From: Deltaproteobacteria bacterium | GTDB taxonomy: Bacteria > Desulfobacterota > Desulfarculia > Desulfarculales > Desulfarculaceae | DNA length: 6,390 nt | Assembly: GCA_021815655.1 (NCBI GenBank) | Contig: JAKAGJ010000133.1 | Location: 1 to 6,390 of the forward strand | Reading direction: 5' to 3' | Shown here: positions 1 to 5,708 of the stretch, in pieces | How positions within the stretch are numbered: the stretch's first letter is position 1 | How the letters are laid out: every line of letters begins with the position of its first letter | Translations under genes and position numbers: made by a program | Notes under the pieces: model-generated | Told to the model about the DNA's origin: nothing | Databases searched by the model: none | What the model saw: the letters and a program-made list of their open reading frames with translations, nothing else

Positions 1-1
1 G

Positions 2-172
2 GCGCCGGCCCCCCAGGCCCCGGCCGCCGCCCTGGCCCGCCGCGGCCAGGACTTCCGCGCCCGGGTGCTGGCCCTGGCCAGCCAGGGGCGCTCCGCCCAG
101 GAGATCGCCCAGGCCACCGGGCGGCCCCGGGGCGAGGTGGAACTGGTGCTGGGGCTCACCGGCCAGGGCTAG
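2..172 (+). CDS. C-terminal fragment of a DUF2802/DUF6115-like protein
   Basis: This is the 3' end of a gene that begins before the window; 56 codons are visible before the TAG stop at 170-172. The fragment starts with an Ala/Pro-rich linker and then has a compact helical segment containing ASQGRSAQEIAQATGRPRGE followed by VELVLGL. A 'G-x-S-x-x-E-I-A' helix followed by 'GEVEL(I/V)L' is the signature I associate with DUF2802/DUF6115 proteins, which resemble a small helix-turn-helix. These are often encoded beside flhF/flhG/fliA and the rod genes in flagellar clusters of Desulfobacterota. Their function is not established. The strand and position just before flgF fit this, but a 202-nt gap and a separate promoter suggest it ends the preceding transcription unit. 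The family call rests on a short motif only. Confidence 0.65.
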   Translation, partial: APAPQAPAAALARRGQDFRARVLALASQGRSAQEIAQATGRPRGEVELVLGLTGQG

Positions 173-208
173 GCAAGAACTTCCCCGCCGTCAATCCCCA
201 GGCGCCAA

Positions 209-230
209 GCTCCCGCCCGGCGGCGGGGGC
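209..230 (+). terminator. GC-rich hairpin after the upstream gene, possible weak terminator
   Basis: A 9-bp stem (209-217 with 222-230, one T-G wobble) closes a 4-nt loop about 37 nt after the upstream stop codon. No T-tract follows, so it is not a canonical intrinsic terminator. It could slow read-through, protect a 3' end, or act at the DNA level, since it lies about 110-130 bp before the predicted flgF transcription start, where sigma-54 activators often bind. The structure is seen; the role is inferred. Confidence 0.3.
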
Positions 231-273
231 CGCCAGGGAACCCCCGGACGATCCATTCACCCAAGTTAAGCTA

Positions 274-286
274 TAACAATAAGTTG
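274..286 (+). promoter_or_regulatory. IHF-like site in an AT-rich tract upstream of the sigma-54 promoter
   Basis: TAACAATAAGTTG matches the IHF consensus WATCAANNNNTTR at 8 of its 9 defined positions (A instead of T at the third). It sits in the only clearly AT-rich stretch of the intergenic region (about 258-288), roughly 54-66 bp before the predicted start. IHF bending between an upstream activator site and a sigma-54 promoter is a common arrangement, including at Caulobacter flagellar promoters. The same tract has an AAGTT direct repeat (263 and 281) and an imperfect dyad GTTA/TAAC (265-277), so another regulator could be the real ligand. Confidence 0.35.
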
Positions 287-297
287 TCACCCAGGGG

Positions 298-313
298 CCA
301 CCCCGCGGGGTGG
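298..313. repeat. 16-nt perfect palindrome abutting the sigma-54 -24 element
   Basis: CCACCCCGCGGGGTGG is its own reverse complement and ends one base before the -24 box. In RNA it could form a 6-bp stem with a CGCG loop, or the alternative stem GCCACC (297-302) with GGTGGC (312-317). It may be a regulator site next to the promoter or a hairpin in read-through mRNA. In DNA this GC-rich, chance palindromes are more likely than usual, so a function is only a possibility. Confidence 0.35.
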
Positions 314-329
314 TGGCATGAAGGTTGCA
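314..329 (+). promoter_or_regulatory. Sigma-54 (RpoN) -24/-12 promoter for the flgF operon
   Basis: TGGCATGAAGGTTGCA matches the RpoN consensus TGGCAC-N5-TTGCW with a single change (T for C at the sixth base) and exact spacing between the GG (315-316) and GC (327-328). Counting from GC at -13/-12, transcription should start near 340, giving a leader of about 35 nt before the flgF ATG at 375. Sigma-54 control of rod and ring genes through an NtrC-family activator (FlrC/FleQ/FlbD type) is well known in polar flagellates. No such activator gene is in the window. This is the only promoter I can support here, and the tight gene packing suggests it serves flgF through at least flgK. Confidence 0.85.
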
Positions 330-371
330 ACCCTACCGTGCGAGCCCCCAAACTCCAGCGGTAGAGGTTGC
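327..371 (+). promoter_or_regulatory. Inverted repeat linking the promoter -12 element to the flgF ribosome-binding site
   Basis: GCAACCCTACCG (327-338) pairs with CGGTAGAGGTTGC (359-371) over 12 base pairs with a single bulged A at 365 and a 20-nt loop (339-358). The right arm holds the flgF Shine-Dalgarno; the left arm starts in the -12 GC of the sigma-54 promoter and ends just before the predicted start at about 340. Transcripts coming through from upstream would contain both arms and hide the Shine-Dalgarno, while transcripts from the sigma-54 start would lack the left arm and leave it free. The pairing is seen in the sequence; the regulatory effect is inferred. Confidence 0.5.
363..367 (+). 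promoter_or_regulatory. flgF ribosome-binding site that decides the start codon
   Basis: AGAGG lies 7 nt before the ATG at 375. An in-frame ATG at 318 is preceded only by GT-rich sequence and falls inside the sigma-54 -24/-12 motif, upstream of the predicted transcription start. The 375 start is therefore the one used from this promoter. Confidence 0.7.
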
Positions 372-374
372 CAA

Positions 375-1073
375 ATGCCCTTTGACCAAGGATTGATCGA
401 TGCCTCCCGTGCCGCTCTTGTCCAGCAGCACAACATGGACGTCATCAGCAACAACCTGGCCAACGTCAACACCACCGGCTACAAGGCCGACCGCCTGATC
501 TTCAACGACATGCTGGACCGCAAGGTCAAGAGCGTGTACAGCCAGGGGCCCCTCAACTACACCCAGAACCCCCTGGACGTGGCCATCGGCGGTGACGGCT
601 TCTTCCGCGTGCAGACCAACAACGGCATCCTGCTCACCCGCGACGGCTCCTTCAAGATGGCCAGCGACGGCAGCTTGGTCAATTCCGAGGGAGCGAAGGT
701 GCTGGGCAAGGGCGGCGGGCCCATCACCATCAACCCCGAGGGCGGGCAGGTGACCATCGACGACAAGGGCAACATCACCCAGGGCACCGAGCAGATCGGC
801 GCCCTGGACGTGGTGGACGTCAAGGACAAGACGAGCCTGACCAAGCAGGGCGGCAACCTCTTCGGAGGCCAGGATGGCAAGGCGCCGGCCACCACCCCCG
901 CCACCAACTACAGCCTGCAACAAGGCGCCATTGAGCAGTCCAACGTGGAGGTGGTCAGCGAGATGGTGAACATGATCAATTCCTTCCGGTCCTTTGAGTC
1001 GTACCAGAAGATCATGCAGGCCGTTCAGGACATGGACAGCAAGACCGTCAATCAGGTGGGCCGGGTGGCCTAG
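375..1073 (+). CDS. flgF: Flagellar basal-body rod protein FlgF (proximal rod)
   Basis: This 232-residue protein is a structural subunit of the proximal rod, exported by the flagellar type III system, so it has no Sec signal. The N-terminal rod motif [18 protein letters not shown] is at about residues 20-37. A 'DVAIGGDGFF' core follows at about 68-77, with the variable D1 region between about 80 and 180. The C-terminal helix with SNVEVVSEMVNMI is at about 189-201. Starting at 375 places the NMDV motif two residues further in than in FlgG, as expected for the family. The in-frame ATG at 318 would give 251 residues, by coincidence the length of E. coli FlgF, but adds 19 residues unlike any rod protein and lies in the promoter. 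It is the first gene after the sigma-54 promoter and is followed 32 nt later by flgG. FlgF is favoured over another rod paralogue because of its length and position before flgG. Confidence 0.9.
   Translation: MPFDQGLIDASRAALVQQHNMDVISNNLANVNTTGYKADRLIFNDMLDRKVKSVYSQGPLNYTQNPLDVAIGGDGFFRVQTNNGILLTRDGSFKMASDGSLVNSEGAKVLGKGGGPITINPEGGQVTIDDKGNITQGTEQIGALDVVDVKDKTSLTKQGGNLFGGQDGKAPATTPATNYSLQQGAIEQSNVEVVSEMVNMINSFRSFESYQKIMQAVQDMDSKTVNQVGRVA
432..480 (+). repeat. Near-identical 49-bp rod-motif repeat, copy 1 (flgF)
   Basis: This stretch codes for the shared N-terminal helix of the axial proteins and matches 1157-1205 in flgG at 45 of 49 bases, with 29 consecutive identical bases (450-478 and 1175-1203). 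The proteins are paralogues, so amino-acid conservation is expected, but synonymous positions also agree. Strong codon bias or local gene conversion could explain this. Confidence 0.7.
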
Positions 1074-1105
1074 CCGGGGCGTTGGTATAGGGAGGATTTA
1101 AGGCC

Positions 1106-1888
1106 ATGATGCGCAGCCTTTGGACCGCGGCCACCGGGATGGGCGCCCAGCAACTTAACATGGACGTCATATCCAACAACCTGGCCAACGTCAACACCAC
1201 CGGTTTCAAGAAGAGCCGGCCCGACTTCGAGGACCTGATCTACCAGACCCTGCGCCAGCCGGGGGCCCAGTCCGCCTCGGGGCAGATGATCCCCACCGGC
1301 GTGCAGGTGGGCCTGGGCGTCAAGCCCGTGGCCATCCAGAAGCTCTTCAGCCAGGGCGACTACCAGAACACCGAGAACCAGCTTGACCTGGCCATCGAGG
1401 GCAAGGGCTTCTTCAAGGTGCTCAAGGTGGACGAGGAGGTCTACACCCGCGCCGGTTCCTTCAAGCTGGACCAGAACGGCGTGATCGTGGACTCCAACGG
1501 CTACCCCCTGCAACCCCAGTTCACGGTGCCCGACGGCACCACCAGCATCACCATCGATCCCGGCGGCCAGATCACGGCCTTGAGCTCCACGGGCACGGTG
1601 CTGAGCCAGTCCCAGCTCACCCTCTACAAGTTCCCCAACCCCGCCGGCCTGTTCGCCATCGGCAAGAACCTTTTCCGCGTCACGCCGGCCTCGGGCGCCG
1701 CCACGGAGGGCAGCCCCGGCGTGGGCGAGTTCGGCACCGTGGCCCAGGGCTTTTTGGAGATGAGCAACGTCAGCGTGGTGGACGAGATGGTCAACATGAT
1801 CGTGGCCCAGCGGGCCTACGAGGCCAACTCCAAGTCGGTGCAGACCGCCGACCAGATGCTGCAGATGGCCAACAACGTCAAGCGTTAG
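1106..1888 (+). CDS. flgG: Flagellar basal-body rod protein FlgG (distal rod)
   Basis: FlgG forms the distal rod, the drive shaft inside the P- and L-rings. The 260 residues equal the length of enterobacterial FlgG. The N-terminal rod motif [18 protein letters not shown] is at 18-35. A segment [18 protein letters not shown] at 46-63 matches the FlgG-specific sequence that separates FlgG from the hook protein FlgE and makes the rod stiff. '[10 protein letters not shown]' is at about 94-103, and the C-terminal [13 protein letters not shown] with QRAYEANSK is at about 220-243. GGAGG at 1091-1095 stands 10 nt before the ATG. Codon 2 is also ATG, so translation could begin one codon later with no real effect. 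The gene lies between flgF and flgA, the common order. Confidence 0.97.
   Translation: MMRSLWTAATGMGAQQLNMDVISNNLANVNTTGFKKSRPDFEDLIYQTLRQPGAQSASGQMIPTGVQVGLGVKPVAIQKLFSQGDYQNTENQLDLAIEGKGFFKVLKVDEEVYTRAGSFKLDQNGVIVDSNGYPLQPQFTVPDGTTSITIDPGGQITALSSTGTVLSQSQLTLYKFPNPAGLFAIGKNLFRVTPASGAATEGSPGVGEFGTVAQGFLEMSNVSVVDEMVNMIVAQRAYEANSKSVQTADQMLQMANNVKR
1157..1205 (+). repeat. Near-identical 49-bp rod-motif repeat, copy 2 (flgG)
   Basis: Second copy of the 432-480 sequence, in the same orientation 725 bp downstream, differing at four bases. Recombination between the copies would delete most of flgF and fuse it in frame to flgG. A weaker related copy lies in flgK around 6281-6315 (HNVANANTEGYS). Confidence 0.7.
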
Positions 1889-1916
1889 GCCTGAACCGGC
1901 AAGGGAGCGCAAGGAC

Positions 1917-2894
1917 ATGAGGCACATGGCGCGCGGCATGACGGCGGCTTTTCTGACGGCCCTCCTGGCCTGGCCGGCCCTGGCGGCCGCCTCGGAGGTG
2001 CTCAACTTCGCGGCCAGCGCCCAGGTGGGCGGCTCCCGCCTGACCCTGGCCGACCTGGCCGCCCCCGGCCAGGAGCTGAGCCCGGCCCTTAAGGAGCGCC
2101 TGGGGCAGATCAACCTGGGCGCCTCGCCCAGCTTGGGGCGCCAGGTGGTCATCCCGGGGCTGCGCCTGCGCGCCTACCTGCGCCAGGCCAACCTGGGCCC
2201 CGGGGTGAGCGTCTTCATTCCCGAGCAGGTGACGGTGGAGCGCGCCAGCCAGCGGCTCACCACCCAGGACCTGGAGCAAATCTACACGCGCACCATAAAC
2301 CAGCGCCTGGGCGACGTGGCGCGGCAGGCCGACATCCACGACATCAGCGTGGGGCGCGAGCTGGTCCTGCCCGCCGGCCAGGTCAGCACCCAGGCCCGCC
2401 TGGTGGGCGCCCAGGTGGGCGAGTTCAGCGGCCGGGTGCCGGTGAGCATCGACGTCTACGTGGACGGCAACAAGGAGGCCCAGGTGCGGGCCGTGGGCAG
2501 CGTGGACCTCTACGGCCAGGTGGTGGTGGCGGCCCGGCCGCTGATGGCCGGCCAGACCCTGGCTCCCGAGGACATGGAGCTGCGCCGCGTGAACCTGCAT
2601 GAAGCCGGCCCCGGCGCGGTCAGCGACCCCGGCCAGCTCCTGGGCTACCGCACCCGCTTCCCCGTCAGCCCCGGCTCGCCCCTGGACTCGCGGCGCCTGG
2701 AGCAGACGCCCCTGGTGCACACCGGCGACGTGGTGACCATGGTCTACAGCGGCCAGGGCATCAAGGTCACGGCCAAGGGCAAGGCCGAGCAAAGCGGATT
2801 CTTGAACAGCCGCATCCGCCTCATCAACCTGGCCTCCAAGCGGGGGGTCTGGGGCAAGGTGGTGGACACCGGCACCGTGGTGGTGGACTTCTAG
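1917..2894 (+). CDS. flgA: Flagellar P-ring assembly chaperone FlgA, long form
   Basis: FlgA is a periplasmic chaperone that helps FlgI subunits polymerise around the rod. The product has 325 residues, against about 219 in E. coli. The N-terminus is a Sec signal: basic residues, a hydrophobic run at about 9-23, and likely cleavage after ALA (23) or AAA (25). Residues 27 to about 195 form an extended region typical of long FlgA proteins. The SAF domain follows at about 201-262, with VVVAARPLMAGQTLAPEDME, and then the C-terminal beta domain at about 263-325, which includes GDVVTMVYSGQGIKVTAKGKA. The start is uncertain: ATG 1917 has AAGGGA 10 nt before it, while ATG 1926 has AAGGA (1911-1915) 10 nt before it. 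Either leaves the signal intact. It sits between flgG and its expected functional partners flgH and flgI. The stop codon overlaps the flgH Shine-Dalgarno. Confidence 0.93.
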   Translation: MRHMARGMTAAFLTALLAWPALAAASEVLNFAASAQVGGSRLTLADLAAPGQELSPALKERLGQINLGASPSLGRQVVIPGLRLRAYLRQANLGPGVSVFIPEQVTVERASQRLTTQDLEQIYTRTINQRLGDVARQADIHDISVGRELVLPAGQVSTQARLVGAQVGEFSGRVPVSIDVYVDGNKEAQVRAVGSVDLYGQVVVAARPLMAGQTLAPEDMELRRVNLHEAGPGAVSDPGQLLGYRTRFPVSPGSPLDSRRLEQTPLVHTGDVVTMVYSGQGIKVTAKGKAEQSGFLNSRIRLINLASKRGVWGKVVDTGTVVVDF

Positions 2895-2898
2895 GAGG
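2893..2898 (+). promoter_or_regulatory. flgH Shine-Dalgarno overlapping the flgA stop
   Basis: A perfect AGGAGG begins inside the flgA TAG (2892-2894) and stands 5 nt before the flgH ATG. Ribosomes ending flgA will cover or free this site, so the two genes are probably translationally coupled. It is the strongest ribosome-binding site seen in the window. Confidence 0.75.
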
Positions 2899-2903
2899 CT
2901 CTC

Positions 2904-3620
2904 ATGCAGCGCGTCGGCAACCTAATGGTGATCCTGATCCTGGCCGTCCTGGCCCTGGCCGGTGGCTGCGCCACCAGCCCCGGGACCTTCGACCCCAAGG
3001 CCCAGATTACCCCTCCGCCGAGCCCCTATGACAACCTGCGCAGGCGGCAGGCCGCCAGCGGCTCTTTGTTCGTGGACTCCGGCACCGACATGTACAACGA
3101 CCTGCGCGCCCGCCGGGTGGGGGACCTGATAACGGTGCAGATCGTGGAGAACAGCAAGGCCGCCAAGAAGGACAACACCAACGCCGAGCGCAAGAACACC
3201 TACGTGGCCGGCATTCCCAACCTCATGGGCTACGAGTCCCAGTTCCCGCCCCAGCGCACCGCCGGCGCCAACCAGGCCCCGGGGACCCAGGTGGCGGCCA
3301 ACTTCCAGTCCAAGCACGAGGCCACCGCCAATCTGACCAAGGAAGACACCATGACCAGCTCCATCGGCTGCACGGTGATGGAGGTGCTGCCCAACGGCAA
3401 CCTCCTGGTGCGCGGCTCGCGGGAGTTGCAGGTCAACGGCGAGACCCAGTACATCGTGTTGCAGGGCACCGTGCGCCCCAGCGACGTCACCACCAAGAAC
3501 ACCGTGACCAGCGACCAGTTGGCCGACGCCAAGATTCACTACACCGGACGCGGGGTGCTCTCCGACAAGCAGCAGCCCGGCTGGCTGGCCCGGCTCCTGG
3601 ACAACGTCTGGCCCTTCTAG
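2904..3620 (+). CDS. flgH: Flagellar L-ring lipoprotein FlgH
   Basis: FlgH forms the L-ring, the bushing in the outer membrane around the distal rod. The 238-residue product begins with a lipoprotein signal peptide ending LAGGC, so Cys22 should be lipidated; the next residue is Ala, not Asp, in line with outer-membrane sorting. The lipobox has Ala at -3 and Leu at -4, slightly off the usual L-x-x-C. FlgH family blocks follow: GSLF (53-56), RVGDLITVQIVENSKA (71-86), LPNGNLLVRGSRELQVNGE (162-180), RPSDVT (191-196), and the C-terminal DAKIHYTGRGVLSDKQQPGW (208-227) ending in WPF. The region at about 87-135 is the variable part. The gene begins 9 nt after flgA and is followed 22 nt later by flgI. 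Confidence 0.97.
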   Translation: MQRVGNLMVILILAVLALAGGCATSPGTFDPKAQITPPPSPYDNLRRRQAASGSLFVDSGTDMYNDLRARRVGDLITVQIVENSKAAKKDNTNAERKNTYVAGIPNLMGYESQFPPQRTAGANQAPGTQVAANFQSKHEATANLTKEDTMTSSIGCTVMEVLPNGNLLVRGSRELQVNGETQYIVLQGTVRPSDVTTKNTVTSDQLADAKIHYTGRGVLSDKQQPGWLARLLDNVWPF

Positions 3621-3642
3621 GACGGGCGCAAGGAGAACCGAC

Positions 3643-4746
3643 ATGCGCGCCATCAAGATAATCACCGCCCTGCTGCTCATGGCCCTGTGCGCCTGGCCGG
3701 CGCCGGCCGGGGCGGTGCGCATCAAGGACATGGCCAACGTGCGCGGGGTGCGCGGCAACCAGCTCATCGGCTACGGCCTGGTGGTGGGCTTGAACGGCAC
3801 CGGCGACAAGAGCTCCACCACCTTCACCACCCAGGGCCTGGCCAACATGCTCACGCGCATGGGCGTGCGCGTCACTCCCGACCAGCTCAAGATCAAGAAC
3901 GTGGCCGCGGTGATGGTCACCGCCGAGCTGCCGGCCTTTTCCCGCAACGGCACCCGCATCGACGTGACCATGAGTTCCCTGGGCGACGCCTCCAGCCTGG
4001 CCGGCGGCACCCTGCTCATCACCCCCTTGAAGGGCCTGGACGGCCAGACCTACGCCGTGGCCCAGGGGCCGGTGAGCGTGGGCGGCTTCTCGGCCGGCGG
4101 CGAGGCCTCCACGGTGAGCAAGAACCACCCCACGGTGGGGCGGGTGCCCCGGGGCGCCTCGGTGGAGCGCGAGCTGCCCCTTGAGTTCGCCAAGGAAACC
4201 GGCCTGACCATCGACCTGGACACCCCCGACTTCACCAACGCCAGCCGCGTGGCCCAGAGCATCAACCGCTCCTTGCCCGAACTGCGGGCCCACGCCCTGG
4301 ACCCCTCCACGGTGAAGATTGATCTGCCCCAGCACGGCGGCGACCCCGTGGCGCTCATGGCCAAGCTGGAGTCGCTGGAGGTGACCCCCGACATCTCGGC
4401 CAAGGTAATCATCGACGAGCGCACCGGCACCGTGGTCATGGGCGAGGGCGTGCGCATCAGCACCGTGGCCGTGGCCTCGGGGGCCTTGAGCATCGCCATC
4501 ACCGAGACCCCCCAGGTCAGCCAGGCCCTGCCCTTTGCCCAGGGCGGCCAGACCGTGGTGGTGCCGCGCACCAACGTGCAGGTGGGCGAGCAGAAGAAGT
4601 CCCTGGCCGTGCTCGACCACGGGGCCTCCATCGGCGAGGTGGTCAAGGCCCTGAACGCCCTGGGCGCCACCCCCCGCGACCTGATCGTCATCATGCAGGC
4701 CATCAAGGCCGCCGGGGCCTTGCAGGCCGATCTGGAGATACTCTAG
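3643..4746 (+). CDS. flgI: Flagellar P-ring protein FlgI
   Basis: FlgI forms the periplasmic P-ring that seats the rod in the peptidoglycan layer. The 367 residues match the usual length (365 in E. coli). A Sec signal is present: Arg2 and Lys5, a hydrophobic core at about 6-18, and likely cleavage after AGA at 24. The mature protein starts VRIKDMANVRGVRGNQLIGY, the family hallmark, followed by GLVVGLNGTGDK (45-56), the 'TQGLANMLTRMGV' region (63-75), and conserved C-terminal GEQKKSLAVLDHGASIGEVV (315-334) with LIVIMQAIKAAGALQA. AGGAG at 3631-3635 stands 7 nt before the ATG. The mature protein contains no cysteine, unlike E. coli FlgI, whose disulfide is formed by the Dsb system. The preceding flgA should encode its chaperone. 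Confidence 0.98.
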   Translation: MRAIKIITALLLMALCAWPAPAGAVRIKDMANVRGVRGNQLIGYGLVVGLNGTGDKSSTTFTTQGLANMLTRMGVRVTPDQLKIKNVAAVMVTAELPAFSRNGTRIDVTMSSLGDASSLAGGTLLITPLKGLDGQTYAVAQGPVSVGGFSAGGEASTVSKNHPTVGRVPRGASVERELPLEFAKETGLTIDLDTPDFTNASRVAQSINRSLPELRAHALDPSTVKIDLPQHGGDPVALMAKLESLEVTPDISAKVIIDERTGTVVMGEGVRISTVAVASGALSIAITETPQVSQALPFAQGGQTVVVPRTNVQVGEQKKSLAVLDHGASIGEVVKALNALGATPRDLIVIMQAIKAAGALQADLEIL

Positions 4747-4778
4747 TGGCCGCCCCACGGCAGGAGGCCTAGAGGGCC

Positions 4779-5642
4779 ATGAACCCCCTGGAGGCGCAAA
4801 AGCCCGCCAGCACGGCCGGCACCGCGGCCAGCGCCGCCCAGGCCGCGGCCGATCCCCAGGCCCGCGCCCGGGAGCAGGCCAAGCTCCGCCAGGCCTGCCA
4901 GCTCTTCGAGGCCCAGTTCCTCAAGATGCTCTGGAAGGAGATGCGCAAGACCGTGCCCAAGAGCGGGCTCATCGACGGCGGCCAGGCCGAGCAGATGTTC
5001 ACCGACCTCTTGGACCAGTCCGTGGCCGACCAAAGCGTCAAGGGGCACTCCATGGGCATCGCGGCCATGCTGGAAAAGCAGCTCAGCCAGGAGCGCATCC
5101 AGCGCCCCTCGGGGCAGATGCCCAGCAAGTCCCTGGCCCCGCCCCTGGCCAGCACTCTGCCCAGCACGCCGGCCCCCTCGGTGCGGGGCATAATCCCGCC
5201 CCTGGGCGGCTACTCCACGCCCTCGATCGGCGCGGGCGACTATCAGATGCCGGTGCAGGGTCAGCTCACCAGCGCCTTTGGCGAGCGGGAGCACCCCATC
5301 ACCGGCGAGGAGCGTTTTCATAACGGCCTGGACCTGGGCGCCCCGGCCGGCACCCCGGTCAGGGCGGCCAAGGCCGGCACCGTCAGCTTCGCCGGCCCCT
5401 CCGGTGATTACGGCAATCTGATAATCGTGGACCACCCCGGCGGCGGCAGCACCTACTATGCCCATTTGCAGAGCCTGGGGGTCAAGGCCGGCCAGAGCGT
5501 GGAGCAGGGGCAGCAGATCGGCGCCGTGGGCGCCACCGGCCTGGCCACTGGTCCTCATTTGCACTTCGAGGTGCGCGACGGCCTGGGCCGGCCCGTGGAC
5601 CCCCAGCCGCTCCTGGCCAAGGGCCTGAGCCTGGCCACCTAG
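4779..5642 (+). CDS. flgJ: FlgJ: rod-cap domain fused to M23 (LytM-type) peptidase
   Basis: The 287-residue product should cap the growing rod and cut peptidoglycan so the rod can pass. After an Ala-rich start, residues about 35-103 match the FlgJ rod-binding domain (ACQLFEAQFLKMLWKEMRKT at 39-58, then the MFTDLLDQ and GIAAMLEKQL helices). A Pro/Ser-rich linker (about 104-155) leads to an M23 peptidase domain (about 156-277). The expected zinc ligands and catalytic histidines are all present: HNGLD (His181, Asp185), YYAHL (His229) and GPHLHFEV (His260, His262), so it should be an active endopeptidase. In Beta- and Gammaproteobacteria the second FlgJ domain is instead a GH73 glucosaminidase. 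There is no Sec signal, as expected for export through the flagellar channel. AGGAGG at 4762-4767 is 11 nt before the ATG, rather far; GAGGG at 4772-4776 is too close. Confidence 0.93.
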   Translation: MNPLEAQKPASTAGTAASAAQAAADPQARAREQAKLRQACQLFEAQFLKMLWKEMRKTVPKSGLIDGGQAEQMFTDLLDQSVADQSVKGHSMGIAAMLEKQLSQERIQRPSGQMPSKSLAPPLASTLPSTPAPSVRGIIPPLGGYSTPSIGAGDYQMPVQGQLTSAFGEREHPITGEERFHNGLDLGAPAGTPVRAAKAGTVSFAGPSGDYGNLIIVDHPGGGSTYYAHLQSLGVKAGQSVEQGQQIGAVGATGLATGPHLHFEVRDGLGRPVDPQPLLAKGLSLAT

Positions 5643-5670
5643 GGCGGCGCCCCGGCGCAATAGCGTCCGT

Positions 5671-5688
5671 CCGCCTAGTTCAAGGCGG
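5671..5688 (+). other. Small hairpin in the flgJ-flgN gap
   Basis: CCGCCT (5671-5676) pairs perfectly with AGGCGG (5683-5688) around a 6-nt loop, ending 4 nt before the flgN Shine-Dalgarno AAGGGAGAG (5693-5701). There is no T-tract, so it is unlikely to terminate transcription. It could tune flgN translation or mark an mRNA processing point. The 66-nt gap is the longest inside the operon. It holds no ORF and no promoter that I can recognise. Confidence 0.3.
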
Positions 5689-5708
5689 CGGCAAGGGAGA
5701 GACAAGCC

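Noticed and set aside
318..374. N-terminal extension of FlgF from the ATG at 318
   Set aside because: It overlaps the sigma-54 promoter, lies before the predicted transcription start, lacks a good Shine-Dalgarno and codes for residues unlike rod proteins.
325..377. Possible cyclic di-GMP riboswitch in the flgF leader, suggested by a CGGTAG...GGTTGCC segment
   Set aside because: The conserved GEMM core and tetraloop-receptor arrangement are missing, and most of the element would lie upstream of the predicted transcription start.
3687..4184. Plus-strand open frame of 165 codons inside flgI
   Set aside because: It is an out-of-frame shadow rich in Arg/Gly/His/Pro, fully within the conserved flgI reading frame.
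5643..5708. Internal sigma-28 or sigma-70 promoter before flgN
   Set aside because: No GCCGATAA-like -10 and no TTGACA/TATAAT-like pair is visible in the gap.
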